Shown piece after piece: positions 8,018 to 17,678 of a stretch of 64,000 bases of DNA. The stretch's first letter is position 1. Every line of letters begins with the position of its first letter. This DNA is from MedAcidi-G1 sp002294285 (GTDB lineage: Bacteria > Actinomycetota > Acidimicrobiia > Acidimicrobiales > MedAcidi-G1). The position numbers were made by a program, and so were the translations under genes. The stretch is taken from positions 62,001 through 126,000 of the forward strand of contig CAXEUY010000002.1 in assembly GCA_963999645.1 (NCBI GenBank), written 5' to 3'. The notes under the pieces are model-generated. The model had not been told where the DNA came from. It ran no database searches and worked only from the letters and a program-made list of their open reading frames with translations.

Positions 8018-8385
8018 CCCTGACCATTGATTTACCTAGCGATAGCAAAAGTAAGACAAAAAGACGAATTGAAACGAGAAAGAAGACTATTGCAATTCCA
8101 GTTTCAATAGGTGTGGTAATTTCCTTTCTCCTTTTACTCTCTGTGGCTGGATTTCACACTTTTCTAGTTTCAGCCCAACAAGAAGTGGATTATGTCGAGG
8201 GGCAAATACTCAAAGAAAAAACTATTTCTCAAGAGTTAAGAATGGAAGTTGCTGAGTTGAAGAAACCAGAAAGAATACGATCTGCGGCTGAAGGCCGCTT
8301 CGGCATGTTGCAACCACCCAGTCGTAAACAAATAAAACCAGTCTTAACTCTTCCTTCGCCTATCGGAAATCCATTTAGGCGGTGA
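8014..8385 (+). CDS. FtsL-like divisome protein
   Basis: A 123-residue single-pass membrane protein between rsmH and ftsI, the position of ftsL. A basic cytoplasmic N-terminus of about 28 residues is followed by a membrane helix at about 29-51. A short coiled-coil stretch then leads to the typical FtsL ending 'RIRSAAEGRFGMLQP'. FtsL forms a complex with FtsB/DivIC and FtsQ and activates septal FtsWI. Sequence identity in this family is always low, so the call rests on position and topology. Confidence 0.8.
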   Translation: MTLTIDLPSDSKSKTKRRIETRKKTIAIPVSIGVVISFLLLLSVAGFHTFLVSAQQEVDYVEGQILKEKTISQELRMEVAELKKPERIRSAAEGRFGMLQPPSRKQIKPVLTLPSPIGNPFRR

Positions 8386-10238
8386 ATTTGTTCTCAAGTA
8401 AAAATAGCAAGAAAAAAAAATCAAGAAATCCTTCATCGAAAAGCTTCTTGAGGCGGTCGATAGCGGTGGGAGTATTAATGACCTTGATCTCAGGAGGTCT
8501 TGTTTGGAGGCTTGTTTATTTCCAAATAATGGATTCAGAACGCTATATAGCTCATGGTGAAAGTCAAAGGATTGTCGCCATAGATGTACAAGCTCAACGT
8601 GGCTCAATCTTAGATAGGAATGGAGTGGATTTAGCTTTGTCGGTTCCAAGGCGTTCTTTGGTGGCAAATGCAGGACTCGTTGAGGATCCTGTACAGACAG
8701 CTAGAGCCTTAGTGCAAATAATCGGAGGGGATTCAGAAGAACTTGAATCAAAATTGAGCAGTGGAAGAAAGTTCGTTTATATCTCACGCCAAATTGAAGA
8801 TCGTTTTGTCGATGCAGTTTTAGCATTAAAACTCGCTGGAATATACAGCCAACCGGAACAAGGCCGCGTTAGGCCAGATGGTGATTCCGTAGTAGCCGTA
8901 ATAGGTAGAACAGACATAGATGGCAAGGGTATAAGTGGATTAGAAAAATCTTACGACCATCTTTTATCAGGTGAAAACGGACGTAAAGTTGTGGAGCGAG
9001 GACCTAGAGGATCCACAATACCTGGAGGGGAGTACTCTCTAAAGCCTGAAAAAAATGGAACAACAATAGTTTCTACCTTGGATCGTTCACTTCAGTTTGA
9101 AGCCGCGAAGATTTTGATTTCGGGTATCGAGAAAGCTGGCGCTGCCGGCGGTTTGTTAGTAGCCATGAAACCTTCTAACGGAGAAATCTTAGCTTCAGTT
9201 GCAGTTGAACGTAATGAATACGGAAATGTGAAACAAGTAACTGAACACAAAAGCGCGACATGGACTTTTGAACCAGGCTCGATTATAAAACCTTTGACTT
9301 TTTCTGCTGTGATGGACGAAGGATTGGCCTCAGAGGATTCAGTTCGCAAAGTAGCTGACGAGATTCATGTACACGATTCAGATTTTTCTGATTGGTTTGA
9401 CCATGATGAAGCAGAGTGGTCGGTTTCTGAAATTCTGCACCAGTCGTCAAATGTTGGGACCATTCTTTGGGCGCAAGATGTAGGTCCAGCGCTTCTTCAT
9501 AATAAGTTAAAAAAGTTCGGAATTGGTAGCAAAAGTGAATTGAACTTCCCGGGTGAAGCTAATGGAATCCTTCTTCCTGTAGAAAAATGGTCAGGAACGT
9601 CATTGCCTACTATTGCTATTGGACAAGGTGTATCTGTTACTCCTGTTCAAATGCTCACTGCATATGCGACTATCGCCAATCGTGGTTTAAAGCCCGCGCC
9701 CACATTGGTACGCGGTATGGGGGATGATGTAGAGGTAATGAAGAGTACAGAAAAAGAGCAGCCTGAGCGAATTATTGAATCGCGAACAGCTGAGTCATTA
9801 GTGAAAATAATTGAAGCTGTTGTCGCTTCAGGAACTGGTAAGAGAGCACAAGTTCCTGGGTATAGAGTTGCTGGTAAAACTGGAACTGCATGGAAACCTC
9901 AGATAGGTGGATATGGCGAAGAGGAAGCTGATCGGCGCTACATAGCTACTTTTGCAGGTTTTTTCCCCGTCGAAAAACCTGAAATCGTGGCTCTTGTCGT
10001 TGTAGATGAACCTTCAGCTATTGCTGATTCTGGTGGAAAAGCTGCCGCTCCAATATTTGCTGAGTTTGCAGAATTTGCAGCACGTCAATTGAGAATCCCA
10101 TCTGAAAATGAAAAACTGGATTCCTCTTTAACAGAGCGAGTTCTAGCGATTACACCTGAGCAAGCGCAAATAATAAATAACATTGCAGATTCTAAAGTTG
10201 TTTTGTCCGAAGAAATTGCAGGATCAGTAGTTGACTGA
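8382..10238 (+). CDS. ftsI: Septal peptidoglycan transpeptidase FtsI (PBP3)
   Basis: A class B penicillin-binding protein of 618 residues. It has an N-terminal membrane helix at about 27-48 and a dimerisation domain starting at the 'AQRGSILDRNGVDLA' stretch. The transpeptidase domain carries active-site S300-I-I-K303, the SSN motif at about 355-357 and K499-T-G. It cross-links septal peptidoglycan together with the glycosyltransferase FtsW encoded downstream. No PASTA domain is present. The GTG start overlaps the ftsL stop (GTGA), and the stop overlaps murE by one base. Confidence 0.95.
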   Translation: MNLFSSKNSKKKKSRNPSSKSFLRRSIAVGVLMTLISGGLVWRLVYFQIMDSERYIAHGESQRIVAIDVQAQRGSILDRNGVDLALSVPRRSLVANAGLVEDPVQTARALVQIIGGDSEELESKLSSGRKFVYISRQIEDRFVDAVLALKLAGIYSQPEQGRVRPDGDSVVAVIGRTDIDGKGISGLEKSYDHLLSGENGRKVVERGPRGSTIPGGEYSLKPEKNGTTIVSTLDRSLQFEAAKILISGIEKAGAAGGLLVAMKPSNGEILASVAVERNEYGNVKQVTEHKSATWTFEPGSIIKPLTFSAVMDEGLASEDSVRKVADEIHVHDSDFSDWFDHDEAEWSVSEILHQSSNVGTILWAQDVGPALLHNKLKKFGIGSKSELNFPGEANGILLPVEKWSGTSLPTIAIGQGVSVTPVQMLTAYATIANRGLKPAPTLVRGMGDDVEVMKSTEKEQPERIIESRTAESLVKIIEAVVASGTGKRAQVPGYRVAGKTGTAWKPQIGGYGEEEADRRYIATFAGFFPVEKPEIVALVVVDEPSAIADSGGKAAAPIFAEFAEFAARQLRIPSENEKLDSSLTERVLAITPEQAQIINNIADSKVVLSEEIAGSVVD

Positions 10239-11647
10239 TGCTTTTATCTGAGTTAACTAATGGCCTAGTAGGCGTTTTAAACAGTGTTAATAAAGATCCT
10301 GACATCAGGCGCGTAGTACATGATTCGCGTGAGATTCTTGCCGGAGACATATTTTGCTGTCTGAAAGGTGAATCTACGGACGGGCATTTATACATTCACG
10401 ACGCCATAGAAGCAGGAGCAGTAGCAATTTTGGCAGAGGAAGAAATAAATGAAGATGTGCCAACTTTTACTGTTGAAAACGTTAGAAACATTCTGCCTAA
10501 ACTTTCTTCTCGAATAGTTGGAAACCCTTCAAGGGATTTAAAAGTTGTAGGAGTTACCGGAACGAACGGGAAGACTAGCGTTGTAAACCTTCTTTCAGAG
10601 ATTTTGGACAAATCCGGTATCTCTACTGCAGTTATTGGAACTTTGACTGGAACGCTAACAACACCTGAGGCTCCAGAGCTCCAAAGAATTTTGAGAAATT
10701 TTCGCGAAACAGGTGTTGAAGTTGTTTGTATGGAAGTCTCTTCTCATTCCCTTGTTCAGAAAAGAGTAAATGAAACTTTTTTTTCCAGCGTTGCCTTTAC
10801 CAATTTGACCCACGATCATCTTGATTTTCATAACACAATGAAAGAATATTTTGACGCCAAATCCCTTCTCTTCGATTCTTATTTTTCGAAAAATGCTGTT
10901 ATTGCAGAAGATGAGGAGTATGGGCGCTTGTACTGCGAAAAAGCCATTTCACAGGGAATGAATGTGGAAGCTGTCTCGATGAAAGATAGAAATGTTGTTT
11001 TCACTCTGGAGAACTCTTCATTCGATTGGAGACAGGAGAGGTTAGATATCCCAGTAGGAGGACCATTCGCAGCATTTAATGCGATTATCGCAGCTGAAAT
11101 AGCTCTTCAACTCGGCTTAGAGATTCCAGAGATCGTTAGCGGACTTACAGATGTAAGTGGTATCAACGGAAGGTTTGAACATATAAGGATATCTAAAGAT
11201 ATTTCTGCAGTCATTGATTATGCCCATACTCCATCTGCCTTAGAGGAACTTTTGAAGGGGTGCCGAAAAATTACCGAAGGACGAATTATTCTTGTTTTTG
11301 GTTGTGGTGGAGATAGAGACCCTACCAAGAGGCCTTTGATGGGAGAGGTCGCTAGTTTGGGAGCTGATTTGAGCATTGTGACAAGTGATAATCCTCGGAT
11401 GGAAGATCCAGAGAAAATAATTGACGAAATTCTTGTTGGAATGAAAAAAGGATTCCCAGTAATGGAAATCGATAGAAAGTCCGCTATTGAAAGGAGCATT
11501 TCCGAGGCGTTGCCTGGTGACCTGATTGTGATAGCCGGACGTGGACATGAGGAATATCAAGAGATTAAAGGTGAGATGTTATCTTTCTCTGATAGAGATG
11601 CATTGCGTATCGCAACTAAGAATCTCTTTCCTCCGGAAGAACAATGA
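10238..11647 (+). CDS. murE: UDP-MurNAc-tripeptide ligase MurE (meso-DAP type)
   Basis: A 469-residue Mur ligase that adds the third amino acid of the stem peptide. The ATP-binding motif GTNGKTS has K112, and 'NLTHDHLDFH' and the carbamylated-lysine region are present. DNPR at residues 384-387 is the motif that selects meso-diaminopimelate rather than lysine. The start is in a TGATG overlap with ftsI and the stop in an ATGA overlap with mraY. In most dcw clusters murF lies between murE and mraY; here it does not. Confidence 0.95.
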   Translation: MLLSELTNGLVGVLNSVNKDPDIRRVVHDSREILAGDIFCCLKGESTDGHLYIHDAIEAGAVAILAEEEINEDVPTFTVENVRNILPKLSSRIVGNPSRDLKVVGVTGTNGKTSVVNLLSEILDKSGISTAVIGTLTGTLTTPEAPELQRILRNFRETGVEVVCMEVSSHSLVQKRVNETFFSSVAFTNLTHDHLDFHNTMKEYFDAKSLLFDSYFSKNAVIAEDEEYGRLYCEKAISQGMNVEAVSMKDRNVVFTLENSSFDWRQERLDIPVGGPFAAFNAIIAAEIALQLGLEIPEIVSGLTDVSGINGRFEHIRISKDISAVIDYAHTPSALEELLKGCRKITEGRIILVFGCGGDRDPTKRPLMGEVASLGADLSIVTSDNPRMEDPEKIIDEILVGMKKGFPVMEIDRKSAIERSISEALPGDLIVIAGRGHEEYQEIKGEMLSFSDRDALRIATKNLFPPEEQ

Positions 11648-12678
11648 TACGAATTCTTATAGCAGCTGCCATTGCAATGTTGGTTTCTTTAGTTCTAAGT
11701 CGAACCCTGGTTTATTGGTTGACGAGAATGAAGATAGGTCAACCGATTCGTGAAGACGGCCCTGCCGGCCATATTACAAAAGCAGGAACGCCCACAATGG
11801 GTGGAGTTGGAATAGTTGCTGGAGCTGTTGCCGGCTATGCAATTAGTGATTTGTACCACGGTATATACACACGTACTGGAATTTTCGTGATGATCAGCAT
11901 TGTTGGGGCTGGTGCTGTTGGTCTACTTGACGACTGGATAAAGGTGGTAAGAGAGAGAAACCTTGGTCTTAACAAAAGAACAAAAATGTTCGGCCTCTTG
12001 TTAGTTGCAGTAATTTTTGCTGTTTTGATGCTCAACTATTCTCCGGTGCATACCGGTATTTCTTTTACGCGTTTCGATTATCCAGGTTGGGAGATGGGAG
12101 AGTTTTTGTGGGGCCTTTGGGCTATTCTCCTTATTTCAGGGTCTGCTAACGCAGTTAATTTGACTGATGGACTTGACGGGTTGGCTGCAGGTGCGGGAGT
12201 GTTTTGTTTCGGTGCATTTGGAGTCATCTCCTTTTGGCAGTTCAGGTATCCAGAACTGTACGATGTGCCGCATGCTCTTGATCTTGCTGTTGTTTCTGCA
12301 GCTATGGCGGGGGGTTGCTTAGGTTTTCTGTGGTGGAACTCCGCTCCAGCACAAATTTTTATGGGCGATACGGGCTCTTTAGCTATTGGAACTGGTTTAG
12401 CTGCACTTTCACTCGCGACAAACACCCAACTTCTTTTGCCGATAGTCGCCGGATTGTTTGTCATTGAAACTTTGTCAGTAATCATTCAAGTGACAAGTTT
12501 TAGATTTTTCTCAAAAAGGAGAGTCTTTAAAATGGCACCTCTGCATCACCACTTTGAATTGTCTGGTTGGCCTGAAACTACGGTAATCGTAAGATTTTGG
12601 ATAATGTCTGGTCTTTGCACCGCTCTTGGGATTGGCCTTTTTTATGGTGACTCCCTCCGGTCAGGCATTGTTGGATGA
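11644..12678 (+). CDS. mraY: Phospho-MurNAc-pentapeptide transferase MraY
   Basis: A 344-residue polytopic membrane enzyme, with about ten helices, that forms lipid I from UDP-MurNAc-pentapeptide and undecaprenyl phosphate. Catalytic motifs are intact: DDWIKV, NLTDGLDGLA, FMGDTGSL and PLHHHFE. It starts inside the murE stop (ATGA). Confidence 0.95.
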   Translation: MIRILIAAAIAMLVSLVLSRTLVYWLTRMKIGQPIREDGPAGHITKAGTPTMGGVGIVAGAVAGYAISDLYHGIYTRTGIFVMISIVGAGAVGLLDDWIKVVRERNLGLNKRTKMFGLLLVAVIFAVLMLNYSPVHTGISFTRFDYPGWEMGEFLWGLWAILLISGSANAVNLTDGLDGLAAGAGVFCFGAFGVISFWQFRYPELYDVPHALDLAVVSAAMAGGCLGFLWWNSAPAQIFMGDTGSLAIGTGLAALSLATNTQLLLPIVAGLFVIETLSVIIQVTSFRFFSKRRVFKMAPLHHHFELSGWPETTVIVRFWIMSGLCTALGIGLFYGDSLRSGIVG

Positions 12679-12694
12679 TTGGCGAGTCTTATCT

Positions 12695-13999
12695 ATGACT
12701 GGTGCGACGTTAGTAGTTGGTTTAGGTGTTTCGGGCACTGCAGCTGCTGAAGCTCTAGTCGCTCGTGGCTATGAAACTAGCGTTATGGACGACTCCACAA
12801 AAAATTGGATGTATGAGTGGGCGGAGAAATTATCTGTTGATTTCTTGGAAGTTCCCCAAGGAGGAGATTGGGAAAGCATCCTTCAGGCGTTTTCCCAGAT
12901 AGTAGTTTCTCCCGGAATTCCTGATCGTCATCCAGTTTTTAAAGCCGCTTCACGAGTTGGAACACCTATTTTAGACGAGGGTGACTTGGCAAGTAAATGG
13001 GACACACGACCACGTTGTGCAGTAACTGGGACTAATGGAAAAACAACAGTCGTAACACTAGTGACAGAGATGCTTAGGGAATCAGGAGTTAATGCAATAG
13101 CGGCTGGTAATACAGAAACCCCTATGGTGACTGCTATTGACAATTCTGCAGCAGATTGTTTTGTTATCGAAGCGTCATCTTTTCGACTAGCTAACTCTGC
13201 AAATTTTTCAGCTACACCTGCAGTCTGGCTAAACTTCGCCCCTGATCATCTTGATCATCATTATGATTTAAGTTCTTATCTAGCAGCTAAAAAGCGTATT
13301 TGGGATGGAATTGAAAGAGAGTCGGACGCCATAGTTAATTTTTCAGATTCCATCGTCAAAAAGAATTCACCTGAAGGTGCTACTGGTTTTGCTGCTAGAG
13401 GATCTTATTGCTATGTGGAGGGTGAAGAACTTCTATTTGATGGTGATTCTCTTATAGAAATAAGAAAACTACCAAGAAGAATGCCACATGATCTTGAAAA
13501 CGCTCAAGCTGCTTTGATTCTTTCAAACAAATTTGGTGCAGATATTGATGCATCTCTTAAAGTTCTTGAAAACTTTACCGGTTTAAAACATAGGGTCGAG
13601 TTTGTTTGCAGAAAAGGGAAAGTGTCTTTTCTTAATGACAGCAAGTCAACTACACCACATTCAACTCTTTCCGCATTTACAGGTCTTTCTGATGTTGTTT
13701 TGATAGTTGGTGGCAGAAATAAAGGCCTTGATTTAAGCGTTCTGAAAGAAACTAATCCAATTGCTGTAGTAGCTATCGGCGAATCAGCCGCAGAGATTTT
13801 TGAAATATATGAAGATATTTGTGATGTTGAAATAGCAAATAGTATGGATGAAGCAGTTGATTGTGCGGTGAAATATGCCAGACCAAATTCAACGGTGTTA
13901 TTCTCACCTGCTTGCACATCTTTCGACTGGTACGAGTCTTACTCCGATCGAGGCCTGGATTTCATCCGTGCTGTAAATGAGCAAAGTTTAGGTTCCTGA
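12695..13999 (+). CDS. murD: UDP-MurNAc-L-alanine:D-glutamate ligase MurD
   Basis: A 434-residue Mur ligase adding D-glutamate. The N-terminal Rossmann motif LVVGLGVSGTAAAE begins a few residues after the chosen ATG at 12695. The central ATP-binding GTNGKTT has K116, and 'NFAPDHLDHH' follows. The C-terminal domain contains NDSKSTTPHS and the SPACTSFDWY ending. In-frame starts at 12626 or 12644 would add an unconserved-looking extension overlapping mraY, and GGCGAG lies 8 bases before 12695. The stop overlaps ftsW by one base. Confidence 0.93.
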   Translation: MTGATLVVGLGVSGTAAAEALVARGYETSVMDDSTKNWMYEWAEKLSVDFLEVPQGGDWESILQAFSQIVVSPGIPDRHPVFKAASRVGTPILDEGDLASKWDTRPRCAVTGTNGKTTVVTLVTEMLRESGVNAIAAGNTETPMVTAIDNSAADCFVIEASSFRLANSANFSATPAVWLNFAPDHLDHHYDLSSYLAAKKRIWDGIERESDAIVNFSDSIVKKNSPEGATGFAARGSYCYVEGEELLFDGDSLIEIRKLPRRMPHDLENAQAALILSNKFGADIDASLKVLENFTGLKHRVEFVCRKGKVSFLNDSKSTTPHSTLSAFTGLSDVVLIVGGRNKGLDLSVLKETNPIAVVAIGESAAEIFEIYEDICDVEIANSMDEAVDCAVKYARPNSTVLFSPACTSFDWYESYSDRGLDFIRAVNEQSLGS

Positions 14000-15153
14000 T
14001 GACTGGTAAAACTTTGACAAAAACTCGTAAAACCTTCTCGACTATAATCGCAAGACCTCCAGGTCACCGTTCGTGGAGGTTTGTCTTTCTGATCACAGCG
14101 ATGGGAATTTTAACTCTGCTTGGCGTGGTTATGGTTTTATCAGCATCTTCAGTAAATGATCTTCGCATTTTTGGAGACACATGGCATCATTTGAAAAGGC
14201 AAATTTTGTGGCTTCTGTTAGGGGTCTTCTCAATGTCTATAACAATGAGAATCGATTATCGACGCATAAGAAAACTTGCCGCTCCGTCGTTATTTGTTTC
14301 TTTATTTCTATGTTTACTTGTTCTATTTCCCGGGGTCGGTATTAAAGCCAATGGTTCAGCTCGATGGTTAGGTGTAGGTTCATTCACGTTTCAACCCTCT
14401 GAGTTGTTGAAAATATCAATTGTCGTTTATGTGGCTCATCTATTTTCAGGAAGTAAACGGAATCCAGAAGTAACAGTTACTTCTATGAAGAAATTTATTT
14501 TACTCGTTGGAACTTCATCAGCTTTGCTCATGCTGGAACCGGATTTAGGAACCACTTCGATTGTTGCTGCTATTGCTATCGCTATTTTGTTTTTTTCTGG
14601 CTTTAAGATAAAGATCCTTGGTTTGATCGGTTCTTTAGGTCTTGCATTGCTTTTTTTGGCTAGTTATACATCGGGATATCGACGCAAAAGGTTGTTAGGT
14701 GTTCTCGATCCATGGCAAGACCCAACTGGTACCGGTTGGCAAGCCTTGCAGTCGGCAGTCGCAATTTCACAGGGTGGTTTTACTGGTTTAGGTCTAGGTG
14801 AAAGTCGTGCTAAGTGGGGCTTTTTGCCATTTGCTCACACGGACTTCATTTTCGCAATAGTTGCAGAAGAGCTCGGTTTCGTAGGTGCTTGTATAGTTAT
14901 CCTCGCATTTTTATCAATTGGACTAGCGGGACTAATTACAGCATTTAAAGCGCCGGATAGTTTCGGTCAACTCTTAGCGGCTGGGATTACTGCGTGGATA
15001 TGCATTCAGGCTTTTGTTAATTTGGGTGCGGTTTTGGGATTGTTACCGATTACGGGAGTGCCTCTTCCTTTCGTGTCGTCGGGGGGTAGTTCTTTGGTGG
15101 TCACTATGGCAGCATTTGGGATTTTATTAAATGTGGCTAGACAGCAGCAGTAA
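13999..15153 (+). CDS. ftsW: SEDS-family lipid II polymerase FtsW
   Basis: A 384-residue SEDS glycosyltransferase with about ten membrane helices. It polymerises lipid II at the septum together with FtsI. Family landmarks are NGSARWLGVG, FQPSELLKIS, LEPDLGT, GLGLGESRAKWGFLP, HTDFIFAI and the C-terminal PFVSSGGSSLV. A basic cytoplasmic N-terminus of about 27 residues precedes the first helix. The start overlaps the murD stop (TGATG). Confidence 0.95.
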   Translation: MTGKTLTKTRKTFSTIIARPPGHRSWRFVFLITAMGILTLLGVVMVLSASSVNDLRIFGDTWHHLKRQILWLLLGVFSMSITMRIDYRRIRKLAAPSLFVSLFLCLLVLFPGVGIKANGSARWLGVGSFTFQPSELLKISIVVYVAHLFSGSKRNPEVTVTSMKKFILLVGTSSALLMLEPDLGTTSIVAAIAIAILFFSGFKIKILGLIGSLGLALLFLASYTSGYRRKRLLGVLDPWQDPTGTGWQALQSAVAISQGGFTGLGLGESRAKWGFLPFAHTDFIFAIVAEELGFVGACIVILAFLSIGLAGLITAFKAPDSFGQLLAAGITAWICIQAFVNLGAVLGLLPITGVPLPFVSSGGSSLVVTMAAFGILLNVARQQQ

Positions 15154-15166
15154 TGGAAGAGGCAAA

Positions 15167-16294
15167 GTGATTTCAAAAAAGTGTCGAGTTTTAATTGCTG
15201 GTGGTGGTACAGCTGGTCATGTAATCCCTGCTGTATCGATTGCCCAGACATTGTTGGAGAATGAAATTTTAGGGGATATTGATGAGGTTCACTTTGTCGG
15301 AAGTAAGAGAGGTGTCGGCAAGGAGTTAGTTGCTGAAGCTGGTTTCGGCTTGACCATACTTCCAGGACGGGGTATTGAAAGAAAACTTTCGTTACAGAAT
15401 CTATTTTCTATTATCTTGTTGTGTGCTGCTTTATTCAAAGCTGGCTTATTGATGATTAAAACAAAACCTGAAGTGATTGTAATAATGGGGGGTTATGCAA
15501 GTTTGGCATGTGGTCTAGCTGGAAAACTTTTTACTATTCCTCTGGTAGTCGCTGAACAAAATTCTGTACCAGGTTCGACTAATAAAATTCTCTCACGCTT
15601 CGCGGAAGTATCGGCGATTTCTTTTGATGGTGTTGATCTTCCTCGAGCTGTAATGACCGGAAATCCTTTACGAAGAGAAATTTTGAATTTTTTAGATGAG
15701 GGATCGCGTGAAGAAAGTAGAAGAAAATTAGAAGTAGGTGCTCAAGTTATGATCACAGTATTTGGAGGTTCTTTAGGTGCACGCCGAATAAATGAAGCAG
15801 TGTTTGATTTAGCTCAACAATGGACGGGCAGAAATATTTGTATTTTTCATGTGTTTGGAAAACGCGATTGGTCGTATTTTTCTGAACAGAATTTCAGAGC
15901 TTCAGAGAAAGTTGATTACCGGATGTTCGAATATGTAAAAGATATGACAGAGCTTCTTGGGGCATCAGATTTGGTTATATGTAGATCAGGTGCAACTACT
16001 GTTTCGGAGATAACAGCTTTAGGTATTCCTTCTATACTCATTCCACTTCCTAATTCTCCGGGGGACCATCAGACTGAAAATGCCAAATATTTTGAAAGTA
16101 GGTCTTCAGCTGTTCTATTACCCGATGTTGAATTGGATTCTTTTTCGCTTGCGAGAAAAATATCCCACCTTTTGGAAAACGATAAACATTTAGCAGAAAT
16201 GTCAGATAACGCAAAGAGCCTGGCCCGCTTAGATGCATCTGAGGAAGTCGGAAATCTAGTGGCTGAGATAATCAAGAAGGGATCGTATGCCTGA
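15167..16294 (+). CDS. murG: UDP-GlcNAc transferase MurG
   Basis: A 375-residue GT28 enzyme that adds GlcNAc to lipid I to form lipid II on the inner face of the membrane. It shows the N-terminal GGGTAGHVIPA loop, a second glycine-rich loop VFGGSLGARR, and the UDP-GlcNAc site 'CRSGATTVSEITALGIPSI'. The GTG at 15167 is chosen because GGAAGAGG lies just upstream and the protein then starts at the conserved region. A longer frame from 15131 would overlap ftsW by 23 bases. The end overlaps murC by 8 bases. Confidence 0.94.
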   Translation: MISKKCRVLIAGGGTAGHVIPAVSIAQTLLENEILGDIDEVHFVGSKRGVGKELVAEAGFGLTILPGRGIERKLSLQNLFSIILLCAALFKAGLLMIKTKPEVIVIMGGYASLACGLAGKLFTIPLVVAEQNSVPGSTNKILSRFAEVSAISFDGVDLPRAVMTGNPLRREILNFLDEGSREESRRKLEVGAQVMITVFGGSLGARRINEAVFDLAQQWTGRNICIFHVFGKRDWSYFSEQNFRASEKVDYRMFEYVKDMTELLGASDLVICRSGATTVSEITALGIPSILIPLPNSPGDHQTENAKYFESRSSAVLLPDVELDSFSLARKISHLLENDKHLAEMSDNAKSLARLDASEEVGNLVAEIIKKGSYA

Positions 16295-17678
16295 ACAAGA
16301 GATAGACCTTTCAAAAGACAAGGCAGTGCATCTTGTAGGTATAGGTGGTGCTGGAATGGGTGCGATAGCTGAGGTCTTAGCGACTATGGGGCATCAGGTT
16401 AGTGGTTCAGATATCAAAGATTCTCATCGCTTAGATCGATTAAAGACGTTTGGAGTAGAAACATATATTGGCCATGACTCTGAAAACATCGGAGATGTTG
16501 ATTTTGTGGCTCATTCGACTGCAATCTCAGCTTCTAACGTTGAAATTCTCGAAACTCACAAAAAAGGCATCCCTTTGTTAAGTAGGGAAAGAGTATTGAG
16601 TGCTATATCGACTTTGAAAGACTCACTCGCGGTAGCTGGAACTCATGGAAAAACTACCACGGCTTCGATGCTTTCTTTGGTTCTGCGTGATGCGGGATTG
16701 CACCCTTCTTTTATTATTGGTGGCGAAGTCAATGAAATTGGAACAGGGGCTCTTTGGGACACTGGAGAAATTCTTGTTATCGAAGCTGATGAAAGTGATG
16801 CATCTTTTCTGGGTTTAAAAAGACAGTTCTCCATCATTACAAATCTTGAAGCAGACCATTTAGAATTTTTCGGAGGTTTTGAAGCCCTTTACGAAGCATT
16901 CGTTAAATTTGGTAAAGAAACAAACGGTCCTGTTGTACTAGGAATAGATGACGAAAGCTCACTTCGGTTGTCAAAAGATATCGAAGCAATCACGGTAGGT
17001 TTCCATAAGGATGCAGAATGGAAAATAGAAGTCAGTAAAGAGTCTTGGAATGGGTCTGATTTTACTGTCTTTTCTGAGGGTTCTTCTGAGATCAATCTTT
17101 CGATACCTTTACCCGGGCTTCATAATGTAAAAAATGCTTCCCTGACTGCAGTGGCAGGAATTTTGCTTGGAGTCGGAGCGGAAAGTGTAAGAAGTTCGCT
17201 GACTGCTTTTGCTGGTGTAGCTAGACGCTTTGAGCATCGTGGAAAGGAAAATGGAGTTACTTTTGTAGATGATTATGCCCATTTGCCGTCAGAAGTAGAG
17301 AGCACAATCGGTGCTGCATCAAATGGAAGTTGGAATCGTCTCGTTGCTGTGTTTCAGCCCCATCGGTACAGTCGCACACAATCAATTGGGTACACCTTCG
17401 CTCATTCATTCAATCATGCGGACTTAGTCGTAATTACTGACATTTTTCCAGGTGGAGAAGAAGTGCGTCCTGGTGTTTCTGGTCGAATTGTGTTTGACGC
17501 GATTGTAGAGAAATCACCTGGTATGAATGTCCAGTATTTTCCTAATCGTGCTCAGTTGGTTGATTTTCTAGTAAACGAACTTGCCGAAGGTGATATATGT
17601 CTAACTCTGGGAGCTGGTGACATCACTTCTTTGTCGGAGGAGATCAAATTCAGTATGAGGGATTTAGATGGAGAATAG
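16287..17678 (+). CDS. murC: UDP-MurNAc:L-alanine ligase MurC
   Basis: A 463-residue Mur ligase adding the first amino acid of the stem peptide. The N-terminal motif is VGIGGAGMGAIAEVL, the ATP-binding motif is GTHGKTTT with K122, and NLEADHLEFF and VFQPHRYSRT are also present. It lies between murG (8-base overlap) and murB (11-base overlap), so the whole segment is one translationally coupled operon. Confidence 0.95.
   Translation: MPEQEIDLSKDKAVHLVGIGGAGMGAIAEVLATMGHQVSGSDIKDSHRLDRLKTFGVETYIGHDSENIGDVDFVAHSTAISASNVEILETHKKGIPLLSRERVLSAISTLKDSLAVAGTHGKTTTASMLSLVLRDAGLHPSFIIGGEVNEIGTGALWDTGEILVIEADESDASFLGLKRQFSIITNLEADHLEFFGGFEALYEAFVKFGKETNGPVVLGIDDESSLRLSKDIEAITVGFHKDAEWKIEVSKESWNGSDFTVFSEGSSEINLSIPLPGLHNVKNASLTAVAGILLGVGAESVRSSLTAFAGVARRFEHRGKENGVTFVDDYAHLPSEVESTIGAASNGSWNRLVAVFQPHRYSRTQSIGYTFAHSFNHADLVVITDIFPGGEEVRPGVSGRIVFDAIVEKSPGMNVQYFPNRAQLVDFLVNELAEGDICLTLGAGDITSLSEEIKFSMRDLDGE

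Noticed and set aside
12078..12485. A 135-residue minus-strand ORF within mraY
   Set aside because: It is an antisense shadow of a gene with all MraY motifs.
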